Source: Silicimonas sp. (lineage in GTDB: Bacteria > Pseudomonadota > Alphaproteobacteria > Rhodobacterales > Rhodobacteraceae). Taken from it: a stretch of DNA of 64,000 bases. Made by a program: the position numbers and the translations under genes. Shown piece by piece: positions 1 through 10,281 of this stretch. The notes below the pieces were generated by a model. That model saw nothing but the letters and a program-made list of their open reading frames with translations. It had not been told where the DNA came from and made no database searches. The first letter of the stretch is position 1. Every line of letters begins with the position of its first letter. The DNA is taken from positions 78,340 through 142,339 of the forward strand of contig JAJEGW010000208.1 in assembly GCA_022819605.1 (NCBI GenBank). The letters run 5' to 3'.

Positions 1-358
1 CATATGTGCATTGATTCCACCTAGCAAGTCGCGAGAGCTGCCGTCGCACGGCGGACCTTCTCTTCTTACCATTGGCAAGGTCATTCCGCAGGTCGACAAG
101 GCAACCGGCATCCAATTCAGCGTTGTCGGGCAGGATTCGTCGTCGTGAAATGGGAATGGTCTCGTTCGGGATGCGCGATCAAGTGCGCAAGGTTCCGCAC
201 GCCGCACACACTGCAGCGACGAAATTCGAGGTCGGCAGCGCGAATTCGCAGGAGACGCTGGTACACATTTCCTTCGGCACTGCGATGAGGACTCGATCAT
301 GGAAACGCGCCAATCATTGGAGTTCCTGGACCTTCTCCACACGAAGTGGTCTGAATTC
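1..358. other. gene-free stretch at window edge
   Basis: No reading frame here looks like a known protein. A short GC-rich hairpin (GCCGT, three-base loop, ACGGC) lies near position 45 and is followed by a pyrimidine-rich run, but this is too weak to call a terminator. The stretch may belong to a gene cut off by the window edge. Confidence 0.4.
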
Positions 359-1072
359 TTAATTTCCTGGAAACCCCGCAGTTGGTAGAGCCGGAAACCC
401 TCGCGCCAATCCGGCCATGAGCGCCCTATCATCCTTCGACAGTGGACCACTCCCATTCGGATTGAATCGCTGGCGGAAGGCGGACAGTATGGCGCTTTTG
501 CCCTCGTGCACCGGGTAGCCGAATGCGGCGGCATCTCGCATGAAGTCGCCGTCTGGCAAAGGTGTCGGCCAGATCGAGAAACCCTTCTCAGCGAGCCGCC
601 GCCAATTGAAGTGCCGCCCAGGGTCACGCTTGCGGCCAGGGGCCATATCGGAGTGCCCGATCACCGCCCATGGAGGCAGGGCATGACGGTCCAGAATTTC
701 TGCGAGCAGGATTTCCAGCTTCTCCATGAGCGGTTCGGCGAATTGCGACACGCCGTCATTGTCGAGTTCGATCCCGATGGAACGGGAGTTCACGTCGCCC
801 CTCCCCGCCCAGGACCCGGCACCCGCGTGCCAGGCCCGCTTGTCTTCGGGAACCATCCGAAACACCGTGCCGTCTCGCCCTACGAGATAGTGCGCAGAGA
901 CTTCGAATTCGCTGCCGCAGAGGCGTTCAAGTGCAGCTTCGGCATTCTCCATTGCGGTATAGTGAATTACGATCAGTTCTATCCTAGCCCCGGATGCCCG
1001 GTCCCCAAAGCAGGAAGCAGGCCTGTCGAAGACCTTCACGCCAGGCCCTGCCGTGTCATGAATGGTGCGCAT
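359..1072 (-). CDS. N-acetylmuramoyl-L-alanine amidase, AmpD-like (Amidase_2 fold)
   Basis: This 237-residue protein has the Amidase_2 zinc-amidase pattern: VIHYTA with the first zinc histidine at residue 37, a conserved WHAG near 81-84, and GHSDMAPGRKRDPG with His140 and Asp150 as the other zinc ligands. The family cleaves the bond between muramic acid and the L-alanine of peptidoglycan or anhydro-muropeptides. There is no signal peptide, so a cytoplasmic cell-wall recycling role like AmpD is more likely than a secreted lysin. The region after about residue 185 is a family-specific tail. The gene stands alone, with long gene-free DNA on both sides. Function is inferred from motifs. Confidence 0.9.
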   Translation of the reverse strand: MRTIHDTAGPGVKVFDRPASCFGDRASGARIELIVIHYTAMENAEAALERLCGSEFEVSAHYLVGRDGTVFRMVPEDKRAWHAGAGSWAGRGDVNSRSIGIELDNDGVSQFAEPLMEKLEILLAEILDRHALPPWAVIGHSDMAPGRKRDPGRHFNWRRLAEKGFSIWPTPLPDGDFMRDAAAFGYPVHEGKSAILSAFRQRFNPNGSGPLSKDDRALMAGLARGFPALPTAGFPGN

Positions 1073-2381
1073 TGCAACAGGTCATTCTTCGTGGGGCAAT
1101 GCGCGCCTCCGGCCGACGCGGAACCCGATGCGTTGGCCAAGTGCGGCGATCGAGAGCCTGTTTTGCCCGTACACCATGAACCGGTTTCCTGGATCCGAAT
1201 CGTGCCTGCGGTCCCGGCACCGACCGAGATGAATCCCGACACGCACCGCCCAACCGGTCCGGAGTCCTCATGTCGCTCCATTGCATGGCCATACAGGAAG
1301 TTCGCTTCATGCTCGGCAAACATCAACCCTGCCCTGCAATCAGGCACCTGATGTCCGAGCAGCATAATGACCGTGAAGCGCCAAGCGACCACCGCATTGA
1401 TCGCTGCACTGCAAATTGTGACATTCTGATCCGTGCGGGCGGCCAGCAGGTCGGAGCTCGTCACAGGGCGTGCCGACTTGCAATCTTCTTCCACGGGTGC
1501 CCCTCCAAACCCGTTCTTTGGCGGCTCCACCGCATGATCTACGCAAACCACGTCGAACTTGATTCGCCAATCGCGTTCCGCTTCGTCTTTCGGAACCTTC
1601 TTCACGGTTCATCGGATCTGTTTTGCCCGGTTTCCTCAACCTGAACTTGGCCACGGACCGGAAGCTAGCCAGCCGCGGGCATAAAAAATCATGCACCTCT
1701 GCGACAACGCTCTCCACAAGGAACGGCCGACGCTCGTTGTGCGCCTTGGAATCGTGCGGCAACCGTCGCGGGCAGCGCAGGCAGGCATGGTCTGCAAGAT
1801 GCGGACAGCGAATGTTGGATCGGACTGGGAACCGGCTCAGGCAAATCGCGCGACGAAGATGCTCCCTACATCCGGCATCGTCCCACCCGATCCAGCGATC
1901 CAGCGCGAAGTTCAATTGCGCACGGGTCGAGACCCCTGTGACACCAGCCATGCGCCACGCTCACTTCCTGCCGCACCTGGCAGCTAGCTATGGCCGTCAT
2001 TCCGCGCGGATGCTCACGCCGCGCCAACAGCGTGCGCCCGACCTCATGCTCCTGCGCCGCGTTTGCCCTGTGGATGGGCAGATCGCGAATTCCGCCTAGT
2101 GTTGGCGCCATGGCAATCTCCGGTGACCTGTCGGACGATGATGCCAGCGCTTCCACGGGATTCTGAGGCCGACCGACCACACGGGCAAACGAGGGTCCAC
2201 TGCAATTTTTCCGTTCAAGGGCTCGGCGGTTGTCAATCCGCGCCCGAGGCGAGATCGCAGCGATCGGAAAGACTGCCACCCGTCACGCAAGGTGCTGCCG
2301 ATCGGAGACCGTGCCAACCCGGGGCTGACATACCGCAACGAACGCACGTCGTTCAGCCCAATCTTTCCTGACTCGGCAGCG
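1073..2381. other. 1.3-kb stretch without a recognisable gene
   Basis: Several open frames of 100-200 codons cross this stretch on both strands, but they overlap each other, are rich in Arg, Cys, Pro and His, and show no family motif. They look like chance frames in G+C-rich DNA. The minus-strand frame at 1036-1605 is the most protein-like near its N-terminus and could be a decayed gene, but nothing in it can be named. Confidence 0.5.
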
Positions 2382-3422
2382 CTAGAATCCGTACGTGAGC
2401 GAGAATACCGCCTTGGTGTCGCTGGAATCCAGGAACTTGACATCCCCCAGCGCAACCTTGGCATCCTCGTAATTCACGCCGAAATTCGCGGACAGGCCCC
2501 TAGCCAGGTCGTACTGAATGCCCAGTGCCGCGGAGGCTTCTTCCTGCCCTTCGATCTCACCATAATGTCCTTCGAGGGAAAAGCCCCAGACCATGATCTT
2601 TCGGCGAATTCCGGACGAGATGTACCAACGCGTGGCGTTCATGCCGGCGGAAGAATAGCTCTCTTGCCCCAAGCCTACATCAAACAAAGTACTGCCATAA
2701 ACGACCTCTCCGACCACGCTGTGTCCTTGACTCCTGAATTGGAGCGTTTCGTCTGCAGCTTCGTATGCACCCTGACCGGCACGGATCGTGAAACGATAAT
2801 CCTTGCTTCCGTTGCCTATCGGTCGCTGGAATGTCAGTCCCAGGTCAATTTTGCCTTCATTGTCCACCACGCCGCTCGCCACGAATGGGCCAACCCGACC
2901 GGCGTATCCTGCACTCCTGTCAGAACGCTCGCCGTGGAAGTCATCAAATGCCAAGACAGCACTGCCGAAGCCTCGCCGGCGGCGAGTCTGGTTGCGCACG
3001 GTCTCCGATACATTGCCCAGCAACACGGTGCCCCAGATGCCTCCTACCGACATCGCTGCATCATCCGTGTATTTTTCACTTTCGTCGGGTGTCAGGGAAT
3101 CGTCAGAGACGAGTTGTCCGGTGTAACTCAACTCGACACGCCAGCGATTCGGAAGCTGAGTCATGGCAACCGCGCCAAGGCTGCCGATCAGCCCCGGTCC
3201 GTTGTCATCGTCATTACCTGACCCGGTGGTGTACCGTGCCTCCATCGCTCCGGCAAGCGTCAGCGTCACGTCGCCGATTTCCATTGCGACCGCTTCTTCA
3301 AGCGGCGACAGGTTGTCAAGATTGGGTAAACCGCTCTGCGCTTCTGCAGGGGAAGCGCCCGCAAGACCAATTAGGACGAATGCCGCAAAGAGTCCAAAAT
3401 GTCGGGAGGTTGTCGTGCCCAT
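2382..3422 (-). CDS. outer-membrane porin-like protein
   Basis: This is a predicted beta-barrel protein of 346 residues. A cleavable signal peptide (hydrophobic run about residues 8-24, then PAEA before a cut near residue 29) is followed by alternating polar and hydrophobic strands with many Gly, Tyr and Ser residues. The C-terminus is Phe (TYGF), the usual last residue of Gram-negative porins. It should form a diffusion channel in the outer membrane. The frame is open 26 codons further upstream, but the signal peptide begins at the ATG at 3422. That start lies only 4 bases after the stop of the haloperoxidase gene, so the two are almost certainly co-transcribed. The solute is unknown. Confidence 0.8.
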   Translation of the reverse strand: MGTTTSRHFGLFAAFVLIGLAGASPAEAQSGLPNLDNLSPLEEAVAMEIGDVTLTLAGAMEARYTTGSGNDDDNGPGLIGSLGAVAMTQLPNRWRVELSYTGQLVSDDSLTPDESEKYTDDAAMSVGGIWGTVLLGNVSETVRNQTRRRRGFGSAVLAFDDFHGERSDRSAGYAGRVGPFVASGVVDNEGKIDLGLTFQRPIGNGSKDYRFTIRAGQGAYEAADETLQFRSQGHSVVGEVVYGSTLFDVGLGQESYSSAGMNATRWYISSGIRRKIMVWGFSLEGHYGEIEGQEEASAALGIQYDLARGLSANFGVNYEDAKVALGDVKFLDSSDTKAVFSLTYGF

Positions 3423-3426
3423 TTCG

Positions 3427-4905
3427 TCAGCTCCGCTTCGGAAAGGTCGAGCGGAAGGCCTGACGTGCAATGGCGCGCCCGGCAGCAAGGCCCTGAACAT
3501 TGTCGATTGACCAGTGGACGCCGCCGTAGAGCCTACTCATTCCGTTTTCCTCGGCCATTTGGCTGAGGCTTGTCCAATGCCGCGTGACACCCTGCAGTTG
3601 CGGCCACAAGACCCGATCTGGCGACCTGCCGGAGAACGCGATGTCATCCCGACCGTGGATCAGGGCGATCATTTCCGCTGCTGCGCCGCCGAACGTCGAG
3701 TGGCCGGACGTGTACGAAGGGAACTCCGGCGTGGGAATGTAGCTGCGCCAGCCGGCGTGCACGCTCACCCTGCGGTCCGAATTGCCGAATTCCGGAGCCC
3801 GCGCACGGATAGCCGTTTCGGGTCGGAGCACATCGTAGTGGTACTTGCTGTCCCAGGCAGAGATCGATGCATCACACTGCGTCATGCCAACCAAGGCCAT
3901 CGCCCGGGCGAGTTCAAGGAAACCAAGGCCGCGGTCCTGGAGGAGCTGCATCGCGATGTACATGAAGTGCCCCGGATTCGTCACTCCCCAAGGCCCGTCT
4001 TCCCAGAACAGAGCCGCTTCCGACTCGTCCGCTGTGCGGATCGTGCTGTCGCTGCCGCCCAGCCTGCGGATCATGTCGAACTCTTCCGCAAATTCGGGAC
4101 TTCTGGGGTCGTGGAAGTCGGAGACTCGGAATTGCGAACCAGTTTTCATTGTCCAAGGCGTGATCATCCCATGTCCGGGGTAGAGACAACGCTCGAATGA
4201 CGGGAAGGACGGTCCCGGCGAGGCGCCGTAGAACGGAGCAGTCGGGCTCCACTGCAGGGTATCCCCGCGCCGTTCGTACCGTCCGAGATAGTAGTCGACC
4301 TCGCTCGGTTCCGAACCATCGTCCGTTCGCTGTCCGAGTACAATCATGGCGGCCCTGCGACCCCACTCCACGCCAAGGGACTTGGCTTCGCTGCCAGGGA
4401 AGCGCTTCAGGAATGCAGCTCGCTCAAAGAGGAATGGCTGCTGGAATGCCTCTGCCGCGGCGAGGGAAAAGGCCACGCCATAGGCAATTTCCGGATCCGC
4501 ATCTGGAGGCCCGTCGCCGATTCCGAATGGTTCGCCATAGGCCTTCGCGACGCCGTTGGCCGCGAGGAATGCCGCTGCCGTGGCCAATCCCAGATTGTAT
4601 GCCGCCCTCGGTGCAAGAACCCGTTGGTCCCGGATCTGCTGCAAGGCTGCGTCCACCCAGTAAAATGCAGTATTTCGTTTGTCCGGGTCCAGAATCTGGT
4701 TGGCATAGGAAGAGCCGTGTGCCCGAGTAACGGAACTGGCACCGATTCCGCCCGCGAGGGGAATGGCGGCAAACGCGGTTGCAAGCGATTGCACGAACTG
4801 TCTTCTCGACTGGGGCCTTCCAGGAATTGGATGTTGCTTGGGTCCGTACAGTTGAACGGGAAACGAGGGGGCGGAACAGTCGGGTGAAGTCAATTTTGTC
4901 TCCAT
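3427..4905 (-). CDS. vanadium-dependent haloperoxidase / PAP2-superfamily protein, Tat-exported
   Basis: This 492-residue protein carries the vanadate/phosphate-binding signature of the haloperoxidase and acid phosphatase superfamily: KYHYDVLRPETAIR (Lys354, Arg361), PSYTSGHSTFGG (Ser400, Gly401, His402) and SRLYGGVHWSIDN (Arg458, His464). These residues bind vanadate and supply the catalytic histidine. A twin-arginine export signal (SRRQFVQ near residues 33-39, followed by a hydrophobic run) puts it in the periplasm, folded before export. The ATG at 4905 was preferred to a GTG 10 codons upstream; neither has a clear ribosome site. It is the first gene of a two-gene unit with the porin. A phosphatase cannot be excluded from motifs alone, but the length and helix-rich N-terminal region fit haloperoxidases better. 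Confidence 0.88.
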   Translation of the reverse strand: METKLTSPDCSAPSFPVQLYGPKQHPIPGRPQSRRQFVQSLATAFAAIPLAGGIGASSVTRAHGSSYANQILDPDKRNTAFYWVDAALQQIRDQRVLAPRAAYNLGLATAAAFLAANGVAKAYGEPFGIGDGPPDADPEIAYGVAFSLAAAEAFQQPFLFERAAFLKRFPGSEAKSLGVEWGRRAAMIVLGQRTDDGSEPSEVDYYLGRYERRGDTLQWSPTAPFYGASPGPSFPSFERCLYPGHGMITPWTMKTGSQFRVSDFHDPRSPEFAEEFDMIRRLGGSDSTIRTADESEAALFWEDGPWGVTNPGHFMYIAMQLLQDRGLGFLELARAMALVGMTQCDASISAWDSKYHYDVLRPETAIRARAPEFGNSDRRVSVHAGWRSYIPTPEFPSYTSGHSTFGGAAAEMIALIHGRDDIAFSGRSPDRVLWPQLQGVTRHWTSLSQMAEENGMSRLYGGVHWSIDNVQGLAAGRAIARQAFRSTFPKRS

Positions 4906-6025
4906 CTGATGCGGGATTACTGAGGCGAAAGGCACATGAGGCCCCCGGACACGGCATTGATCGCTCTCCGGCAGCGCAAAGGACAGGAAGACAAAATTAC
5001 GGGATGCCGCTTACAGGGCGGTATTCAGACGACGGGAGCGCCGCGCGCACCCGTCGACGAACCGGACAACACTGGAAGCCTGCACCAAGCCGTCCTTGCA
5101 GCGGCGGAAAGCCGATATGTTCGGGCTGTACCTGGACGGCGTTCGAACCCATGGCCGACACTACAAACAAGCTCCACTAAGAACGCTAAGCAACTGCCGC
5201 GCAAACTTTCAACTCAACTCACGCGGTACAAACCACGGGAACAGGTGCCCGCTAGCATGGGGCGCAACCGACAACAATGCCAAAAATTCTGCGTCGACAA
5301 AGTTCTGAAGGCGGTAAGGCAAATTGACCGTTGGCTGCAGGCAAAGAGTCGCCTCTAGCATCATGGAGCTTTAGATGCGGGGACCTGAGCGTCGGCAAGT
5401 GAAGGCGTCGGCGGGTTCGGTTGCCTCCAGACTCTCATGGCGCGCAGTGCGCCGACAACTGTCACTGGCAAGTACGAGTTCAGTACGCCGGAAGTGCGAG
5501 ACGCAAGCGATCGCGACGCCAAATGAGGGCAACCACAGGGTGCAATGCCGCTGATTGAATGGTTCGGCGGGCCGTTTTCCGAAATGCGCAATCCCGACTC
5601 TCCGGGACAAGGCGGTCTGGTGCCCAAAGCGAACTCAGGCATCCTACCGCGCACCGTTCGGCCGGGCACAACAGGACAGCGTCGAGATGTCTGCGGAGTC
5701 TGTGTGGTCGTAACGGGGCTGACTGCAATTGTTGCTAGCGGAGACGCGGCAAGACAGGGACCGGAGACCGACCCCGGGCGGACCCTTTGGCAAACCTACT
5801 CGGGAAGCCCATTCCGCCAGCCTTCGATCCGGCGGCGCTAGATTACGTGAAGAACTCAGTCGACAAGCTGGCTACCATCGCCCGGCGCTGAACGAGGCAG
5901 CGGCCGACCTGCCCGAACCAATGAGGCAAATGACAAATGGAAGCTGGGCGCTGCTCTCGTGGGACGGGCCACCGAGGTGGCATTTGGATGGGCCACTGAC
6001 GAGGATGGGCCGGAGAATTGGAAGC
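4906..6025. other. 1.1-kb stretch without a recognisable gene
   Basis: Only overlapping chance frames rich in Arg, Pro and Ser are visible, with no family motif on either strand. It should contain the promoter of the haloperoxidase-porin unit near 4910-5000 and the terminator of the lipoprotein gene near 6000, but neither could be placed. Confidence 0.5.
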
Positions 6026-6694
6026 CTAGCCGCCCTCTCGTGCGATCCGGAAAGGACTGGGATCCCAGTCGCAGGCAAACCCGTCACCGTCCGGATCGAG
6101 GCCCCTCCAGTCGCGCTTCGGACCGCCCGCCTTCAGGAATGCGGCCTGCGCCCGGTCGGACCAGCCATGCTTGGCGCAGGCCCGATTGTACCGTTCCTCG
6201 TCGAACCGGCCCGTACGGCTGTAGACCGGTTCGCCAACTTCATTCGTCGTCGAGAGCGCGTAGGCCACGATGTTGGGCTCCGATTCGCCAGGCCGGGTGG
6301 GTAGGTCCTCGGGCTCGACGACCTGAAGAGCCTCTCGCTGGCGCTGAAGCCTGTCCCGGTCGCTTTCGATGGTCTCGCGCGAACTTACTGCTTCAAAGTC
6401 CTGCTCGTCCGAAATGACGGCACGGTCGACTTCGCGCGAGGGGGTCGCTTCCGTCTCGCCAGCGCCCTGCGCTAGCGCATCCTGACCTGAATCCGGATCG
6501 TCACCAGCCTGTGGCACCTGCGAATCCGACACAGGCGAATTCAGGGCCAGGTCGCCCGGAGGAAATACGGTGGAGATCTCGCTCGGAGGTCGTGATCCGG
6601 CCACAGTGCCCGAATCCGGACTGTCAAGGGGAACGTCGTCCATGCAGGCCGTAACACCGCCAAGTGCGATCACTGCGATCAGACGGAAAGTCAT
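6026..6694 (-). CDS. lipoprotein with C-terminal Excalibur calcium-binding motif
   Basis: The predicted protein is 222 residues. A short hydrophobic signal ends in GGVTAC, a lipobox-like site, so the mature protein is probably a membrane-anchored lipoprotein starting at Cys17. A long low-complexity acidic, Pro- and Ser-rich linker follows. The C-terminal 60 residues include a conserved block with YNRACAKHGWSDRAQ and then the Excalibur signature DPDGDGFACDWDP, in which the spaced aspartates bind calcium. The ATG at 6694 was chosen because the longer frame adds 10 residues ahead of the signal. The gene ends a short minus-strand series with gatC and gatA and starts 36 bases after the gatA stop. 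Its cellular role is unknown. Confidence 0.8.
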   Translation of the reverse strand: MTFRLIAVIALGGVTACMDDVPLDSPDSGTVAGSRPPSEISTVFPPGDLALNSPVSDSQVPQAGDDPDSGQDALAQGAGETEATPSREVDRAVISDEQDFEAVSSRETIESDRDRLQRQREALQVVEPEDLPTRPGESEPNIVAYALSTTNEVGEPVYSRTGRFDEERYNRACAKHGWSDRAQAAFLKAGGPKRDWRGLDPDGDGFACDWDPSPFRIAREGG

Positions 6695-6730
6695 TTCCTG
6701 TATTCGCCAATGCCTCTTCTGCACAAAGTC

Positions 6731-8209
6731 CTACCACCACTTTTTCGGCTTTGCCACAAAGCCGGCACGGTCCTCGATCGCCATGGCGAAATCCAGCAAT
6801 TCGCCCTCTTCCCAAGGCTTCCCAATGAGCTGCAGGCCAAGCGGCAGACCATCCGGATCCAGGCCGGCGGGCACGGAAACCCCTGGCAAACCCGCAAGAT
6901 TTACCGTCACTGTGAACACGTCGTTGAGATACATTTTCACGGGATCGTTGAACTTCTGGCCGAGCGGAAAGGCTGCCGTCGGAGTTGCGGGCGTCAAGAT
7001 TGCATCGATGCCGTCTGCGAACGCGTCCTCGAAGTCCTTCTTGATAAGCGCCCGAACCTTGCGCGCATGATTGTAGTATGCGTCGTAAAACCCGGCAGAC
7101 AACACATAGGTGCCAATCATGACGCGCCGCTTGACCTCGTCCCCGAAACCCTCGGCGCGGGTCTTTTCGTACATTGCCGTGACATCATCGCCCGGGGCAA
7201 GCGTCGTCCGATGGCCGTAGCGCACGCCATCATAGCGCGCGAGATTCGACGACGCCTCCGCCGGCGCCACGACGTAATATGCAGGCAGAGCGTATTTCGT
7301 GTGCGGCAGCGAGATGTCAACCAAGGTCGCACCGGCATCTTCCAGCATGCTGCGTCCTGAGGTCCAAAGCTCGTCAATGGCTTCAGGCATTCCGTCCATC
7401 CGGTATTCCTTGGGAATTCCGACGGTTTTTCCCCGAATCTCTCCAGTCAGCATGGTCTCGAAGTCCGGCACGGGAATGTCGGCACTCGTGGAGTCCTTCG
7501 GGTCATGGCCAGACATGGCCTCAAGCATGATCGCGGCATCGCGAACCGATTTCGTCATCGGCCCCGCCTGATCAAGTGACGAGGCGAAGGCGATGATTCC
7601 CCATCGGCTGACCCGACCATATGTCGGCTTCACGCCAGTGATCCCGGTGAAGGCCGCCGGCTGGCGGATGGAGCCGCCCGTGTCGGTTCCCGTCGCGCCT
7701 AGGCAGAGATCGGCGGCCACGGCCGCGGCAGAGCCGCCGGACGACCCGCCAGGGGTCAACTCGGTATCGCCCGCTTTCCACGGATTCACGGTGTTGCCAT
7801 AGACACTGGTTTCGGTCGAACTGCCCATGGCAAACTCGTCCATGTTGAGCTTGCCCGTCATAACGGCTCCGGCTTCGAAGAGCCGAGACGTTACGGTGGA
7901 CTCGTAAGTGGGCTTGAAGTCGGCCAGGATTCCGCTCGCCGCCTGGCTCGGAACGCCCTCGGTGCAGAACAGGTCCTTGATGCCAACCGGAATGCCGCAC
8001 ATGGCCGGCGCCTCGCCTTCGGCAAGGCGTGCGTCGGCCGCCCTGGCCTGTTCAAGCGCGAGATCTGGCGTCGGATGGACCACCGCATTCAGTGCTGCAG
8101 CCTCTTCCGCCGCCGCGAGGCATGCTAGGGTGAGCTCCACGCTTGTTATCTCGCGGGCCCTTAGCTTGTCGCGTGCCTCGGAGATCGAGAGGGAATTGAG
8201 TCCGCCCAT
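6731..8209 (-). CDS. gatA: Asp-tRNA(Asn)/Glu-tRNA(Gln) amidotransferase subunit A
   Basis: GatA is the glutaminase subunit of GatCAB, which turns Glu-tRNA(Gln) (and Asp-tRNA(Asn) in some bacteria) into the correctly charged amide form; it releases ammonia from glutamine and passes it to GatB. The 492-residue length is typical. The amidase-signature triad is present: Lys78 in PVGIKDL, the cis-Ser near 155 in GGSSGGSA, and the nucleophile Ser179 in [10 protein letters not shown]. It follows gatC with only 3 bases between, so the two are translated together. gatB is not in the window, which is common because it often lies elsewhere. Confidence 0.97.
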   Translation of the reverse strand: MGGLNSLSISEARDKLRAREITSVELTLACLAAAEEAAALNAVVHPTPDLALEQARAADARLAEGEAPAMCGIPVGIKDLFCTEGVPSQAASGILADFKPTYESTVTSRLFEAGAVMTGKLNMDEFAMGSSTETSVYGNTVNPWKAGDTELTPGGSSGGSAAAVAADLCLGATGTDTGGSIRQPAAFTGITGVKPTYGRVSRWGIIAFASSLDQAGPMTKSVRDAAIMLEAMSGHDPKDSTSADIPVPDFETMLTGEIRGKTVGIPKEYRMDGMPEAIDELWTSGRSMLEDAGATLVDISLPHTKYALPAYYVVAPAEASSNLARYDGVRYGHRTTLAPGDDVTAMYEKTRAEGFGDEVKRRVMIGTYVLSAGFYDAYYNHARKVRALIKKDFEDAFADGIDAILTPATPTAAFPLGQKFNDPVKMYLNDVFTVTVNLAGLPGVSVPAGLDPDGLPLGLQLIGKPWEEGELLDFAMAIEDRAGFVAKPKKWW

Positions 8210-8212
8210 GCG

Positions 8213-8500
8213 CTACTCCACGACCTTCGGCACAACGAAGTAGCCCTCGCGCGCGTCCGGAGCGTTTGCCAGCACCTTCCCGGCGATGCCGCCGCCGGCA
8301 ATCCTGTCCTCTCGGCGCTTGAGCCGCATGGGCGTGACACTGGTCATGGGCTCGACATCTTGGACGTCAACCTCGCGCAGTTGCTCAATGAAGCCGAGGA
8401 TCGCATTGAATTCGCTGGCAAGCGCCGGCAGATCCTCTTCATCGACCCGGATCCTGGCAAGCTTGGCAACGCGCCGGGCGTCGTTGTGGTCAATTGACAT
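8213..8500 (-). CDS. gatC: Asp-tRNA(Asn)/Glu-tRNA(Gln) amidotransferase subunit C
   Basis: This 95-residue protein has the normal GatC length and layout: an N-terminal helix with DARRVAKLARIRVDEED, a middle helix ending in FIEQLREVDV, and the conserved VEPMTSV followed by LKRREDRI. GatC wraps around GatA and GatB and stabilises the amidotransferase. The open frame runs 64 codons further upstream, but the family alignment begins at the ATG at 8500. gatA follows 3 bases after its stop. Confidence 0.96.
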   Translation of the reverse strand: MSIDHNDARRVAKLARIRVDEEDLPALASEFNAILGFIEQLREVDVQDVEPMTSVTPMRLKRREDRIAGGGIAGKVLANAPDAREGYFVVPKVVE

Positions 8501-9048
8501 GGGCGAATTCTCGATCGGTTCCGCGCGCCCCTGTAGCGTGACCTGCCGACAATTCCAAGTCTTGAAGAACGCTGAATGGACAGACCATGGTGCATTCGCA
8601 AAATGCGCTTCAGGCGCCCCAGAACGCCATTGCGGCAGCGATCCGGCATCGGCCGACAGTACGTCGCATTGATCCGAACCCCTTTTGGTCACCTACGTGA
8701 AGTTGGAAATCCGGTGGTGGCCTTGCGGCAGTACCTGATTCGACCGAGCCGCCCGGACCCGAGGACTGCGTAACGGATGACGGACCCGGAATTTCGCTCG
8801 GGCAACAGCATCCACGCATCGAATCCTCGCCGAACAGATGCGTCTCCCGCCAGCCCAATTCGATACCGCCGCCATACATTCGCCAAGACGTGCTGCCGCC
8901 ACAAGGCTTCGCGACTTGGCGCCGCAGAATTTGCAAACAGCCCGCCATGTCATTGGATCGTCCTGCCAATCGGGATTCCAAACGCTGCCACCTTGCCTTG
9001 CCCGTGGCTCGGCGATACATCTTTGCGGCCAATTCCGGGAAGGCATCC
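8501..9048. other. divergent intergenic region between gatC and trpB
   Basis: This 548-base stretch separates two divergent genes and should contain both promoters. No third gene was recognised; the open frames on either strand are chance frames. No Trp-rich leader peptide with an attenuator was found before trpB. The trpB ribosome site (GGGAAGG) lies at its right end. Confidence 0.5.
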
Positions 9049-10281
9049 ATGTCCAGCGAACTCATCAACAGCTTCAAGACCGGCCCTGACGAGAACGGCC
9101 GCTTTGGCACGTTCGGAGGCCGCTTCGTCAGCGAAACGCTTATGCCGCTCATTCTTGACCTTGAGACCGAATACGAAAAGGCCAAGACGGATCAGTCCTT
9201 CTGGGACGAGATGGACCATCTCTGGACCCACTATGTCGGCCGTCCGTCGCCACTCTATTTCGCGGAGCGCCTGACAGATCGTCTCGGCGGTGCGAAGATC
9301 TACATGAAACGCGACGAGCTCAACCACACCGGCGCCCACAAGATCAACAACGTGCTCGGCCAGATCATCCTTGCGCGCCGCATGGGGAAATCCCGCATCA
9401 TCGCAGAGACTGGCGCCGGGCAGCACGGGGTCGCAACGGCCACGGTTTGCGCAAAGTTCGGTCTGAAGTGCGTCGTCTACATGGGTGCGCATGATGTCGA
9501 AAGGCAGAAGCCGAACGTCTTCCGTATGAAGCTTCTCGGTGCCGAAGTGGTGCCGGTAACGTCGGGCCGGGGCACCTTGAAGGATGCCATGAATGACGCG
9601 CTTCGCGACTGGGTGACCTATGTCCGCGACACGTTCTATTGCATCGGCACCGTTGCAGGGCCTCATCCCTATCCCGCCATGGTCCGCGACTTTCAATCCA
9701 TCATCGGCAAGGAGGCTCGCTCCCAGATGAATGAGGCCGAAGGACGTCTGCCCGACACGGTCATTGCGGCGATCGGGGGCGGATCGAATGCCATGGGCCT
9801 ATTCCACCCGTTTCTGGACGACAGAAGCGTGCGCATCATTGGCGTCGAGGCGGGCGGCAAGGGCGTGGATGATCGGATGGAGCACTGCGCATCGCTCACC
9901 GGTGGACGGCCAGGAGTCCTACACGGCAACCGGACGTATCTGCTTCAGGATGGCGACGGGCAGATTCTTGAAGGCTTCAGCATTTCCGCAGGACTCGACT
10001 ATCCTGGCATTGGACCGGAGCACTCGTGGCTCCACGAAACCGGGCGCGCCGAGTACGTTTCGGTCACCGACCAAGAGGCGCTCAAGGCATTCCAGCTTTC
10101 TTGCGAGACAGAAGGCATCATCCCGGCGCTCGAACCCAGTCATGCGCTGGCCCATGTGGCGAAGATCGCGCCCGGCCTGCCGTCGGATCATGTCATCTGC
10201 ATGAACATGTGCGGTCGAGGCGACAAGGACATTTTCACGGTTGCCAAGGCACTTGACTGGAACATGACCGAATTCGAATGA
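9049..10281 (+). CDS. trpB: tryptophan synthase beta chain
   Basis: TrpB condenses indole with L-serine to make L-tryptophan in the alpha2-beta2 synthase. The 410-residue protein has the classic layout: [15 protein letters not shown] near the N-terminus, the PLP lysine Lys98 in [10 protein letters not shown], the [12 protein letters not shown] loop, the phosphate-binding GGGSNAMG, and a C-terminal CGRGDKD motif. The frame is open 53 codons upstream, but family similarity begins at the ATG at 9049, which has a ribosome site GGGAAGG six bases before it. Neither trpF nor trpA is adjacent, so trpB stands alone here. The complete, motif-intact sequence argues for a functional gene. Confidence 0.97.
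   Translation: MSSELINSFKTGPDENGRFGTFGGRFVSETLMPLILDLETEYEKAKTDQSFWDEMDHLWTHYVGRPSPLYFAERLTDRLGGAKIYMKRDELNHTGAHKINNVLGQIILARRMGKSRIIAETGAGQHGVATATVCAKFGLKCVVYMGAHDVERQKPNVFRMKLLGAEVVPVTSGRGTLKDAMNDALRDWVTYVRDTFYCIGTVAGPHPYPAMVRDFQSIIGKEARSQMNEAEGRLPDTVIAAIGGGSNAMGLFHPFLDDRSVRIIGVEAGGKGVDDRMEHCASLTGGRPGVLHGNRTYLLQDGDGQILEGFSISAGLDYPGIGPEHSWLHETGRAEYVSVTDQEALKAFQLSCETEGIIPALEPSHALAHVAKIAPGLPSDHVICMNMCGRGDKDIFTVAKALDWNMTEFE

Noticed and set aside
1036..1605. 189-codon minus-strand frame upstream of the amidase gene
   Set aside because: The N-terminal part looks slightly protein-like, but no family fits, it overlaps the amidase gene, and the rest is low-quality sequence. Not enough to call a gene.
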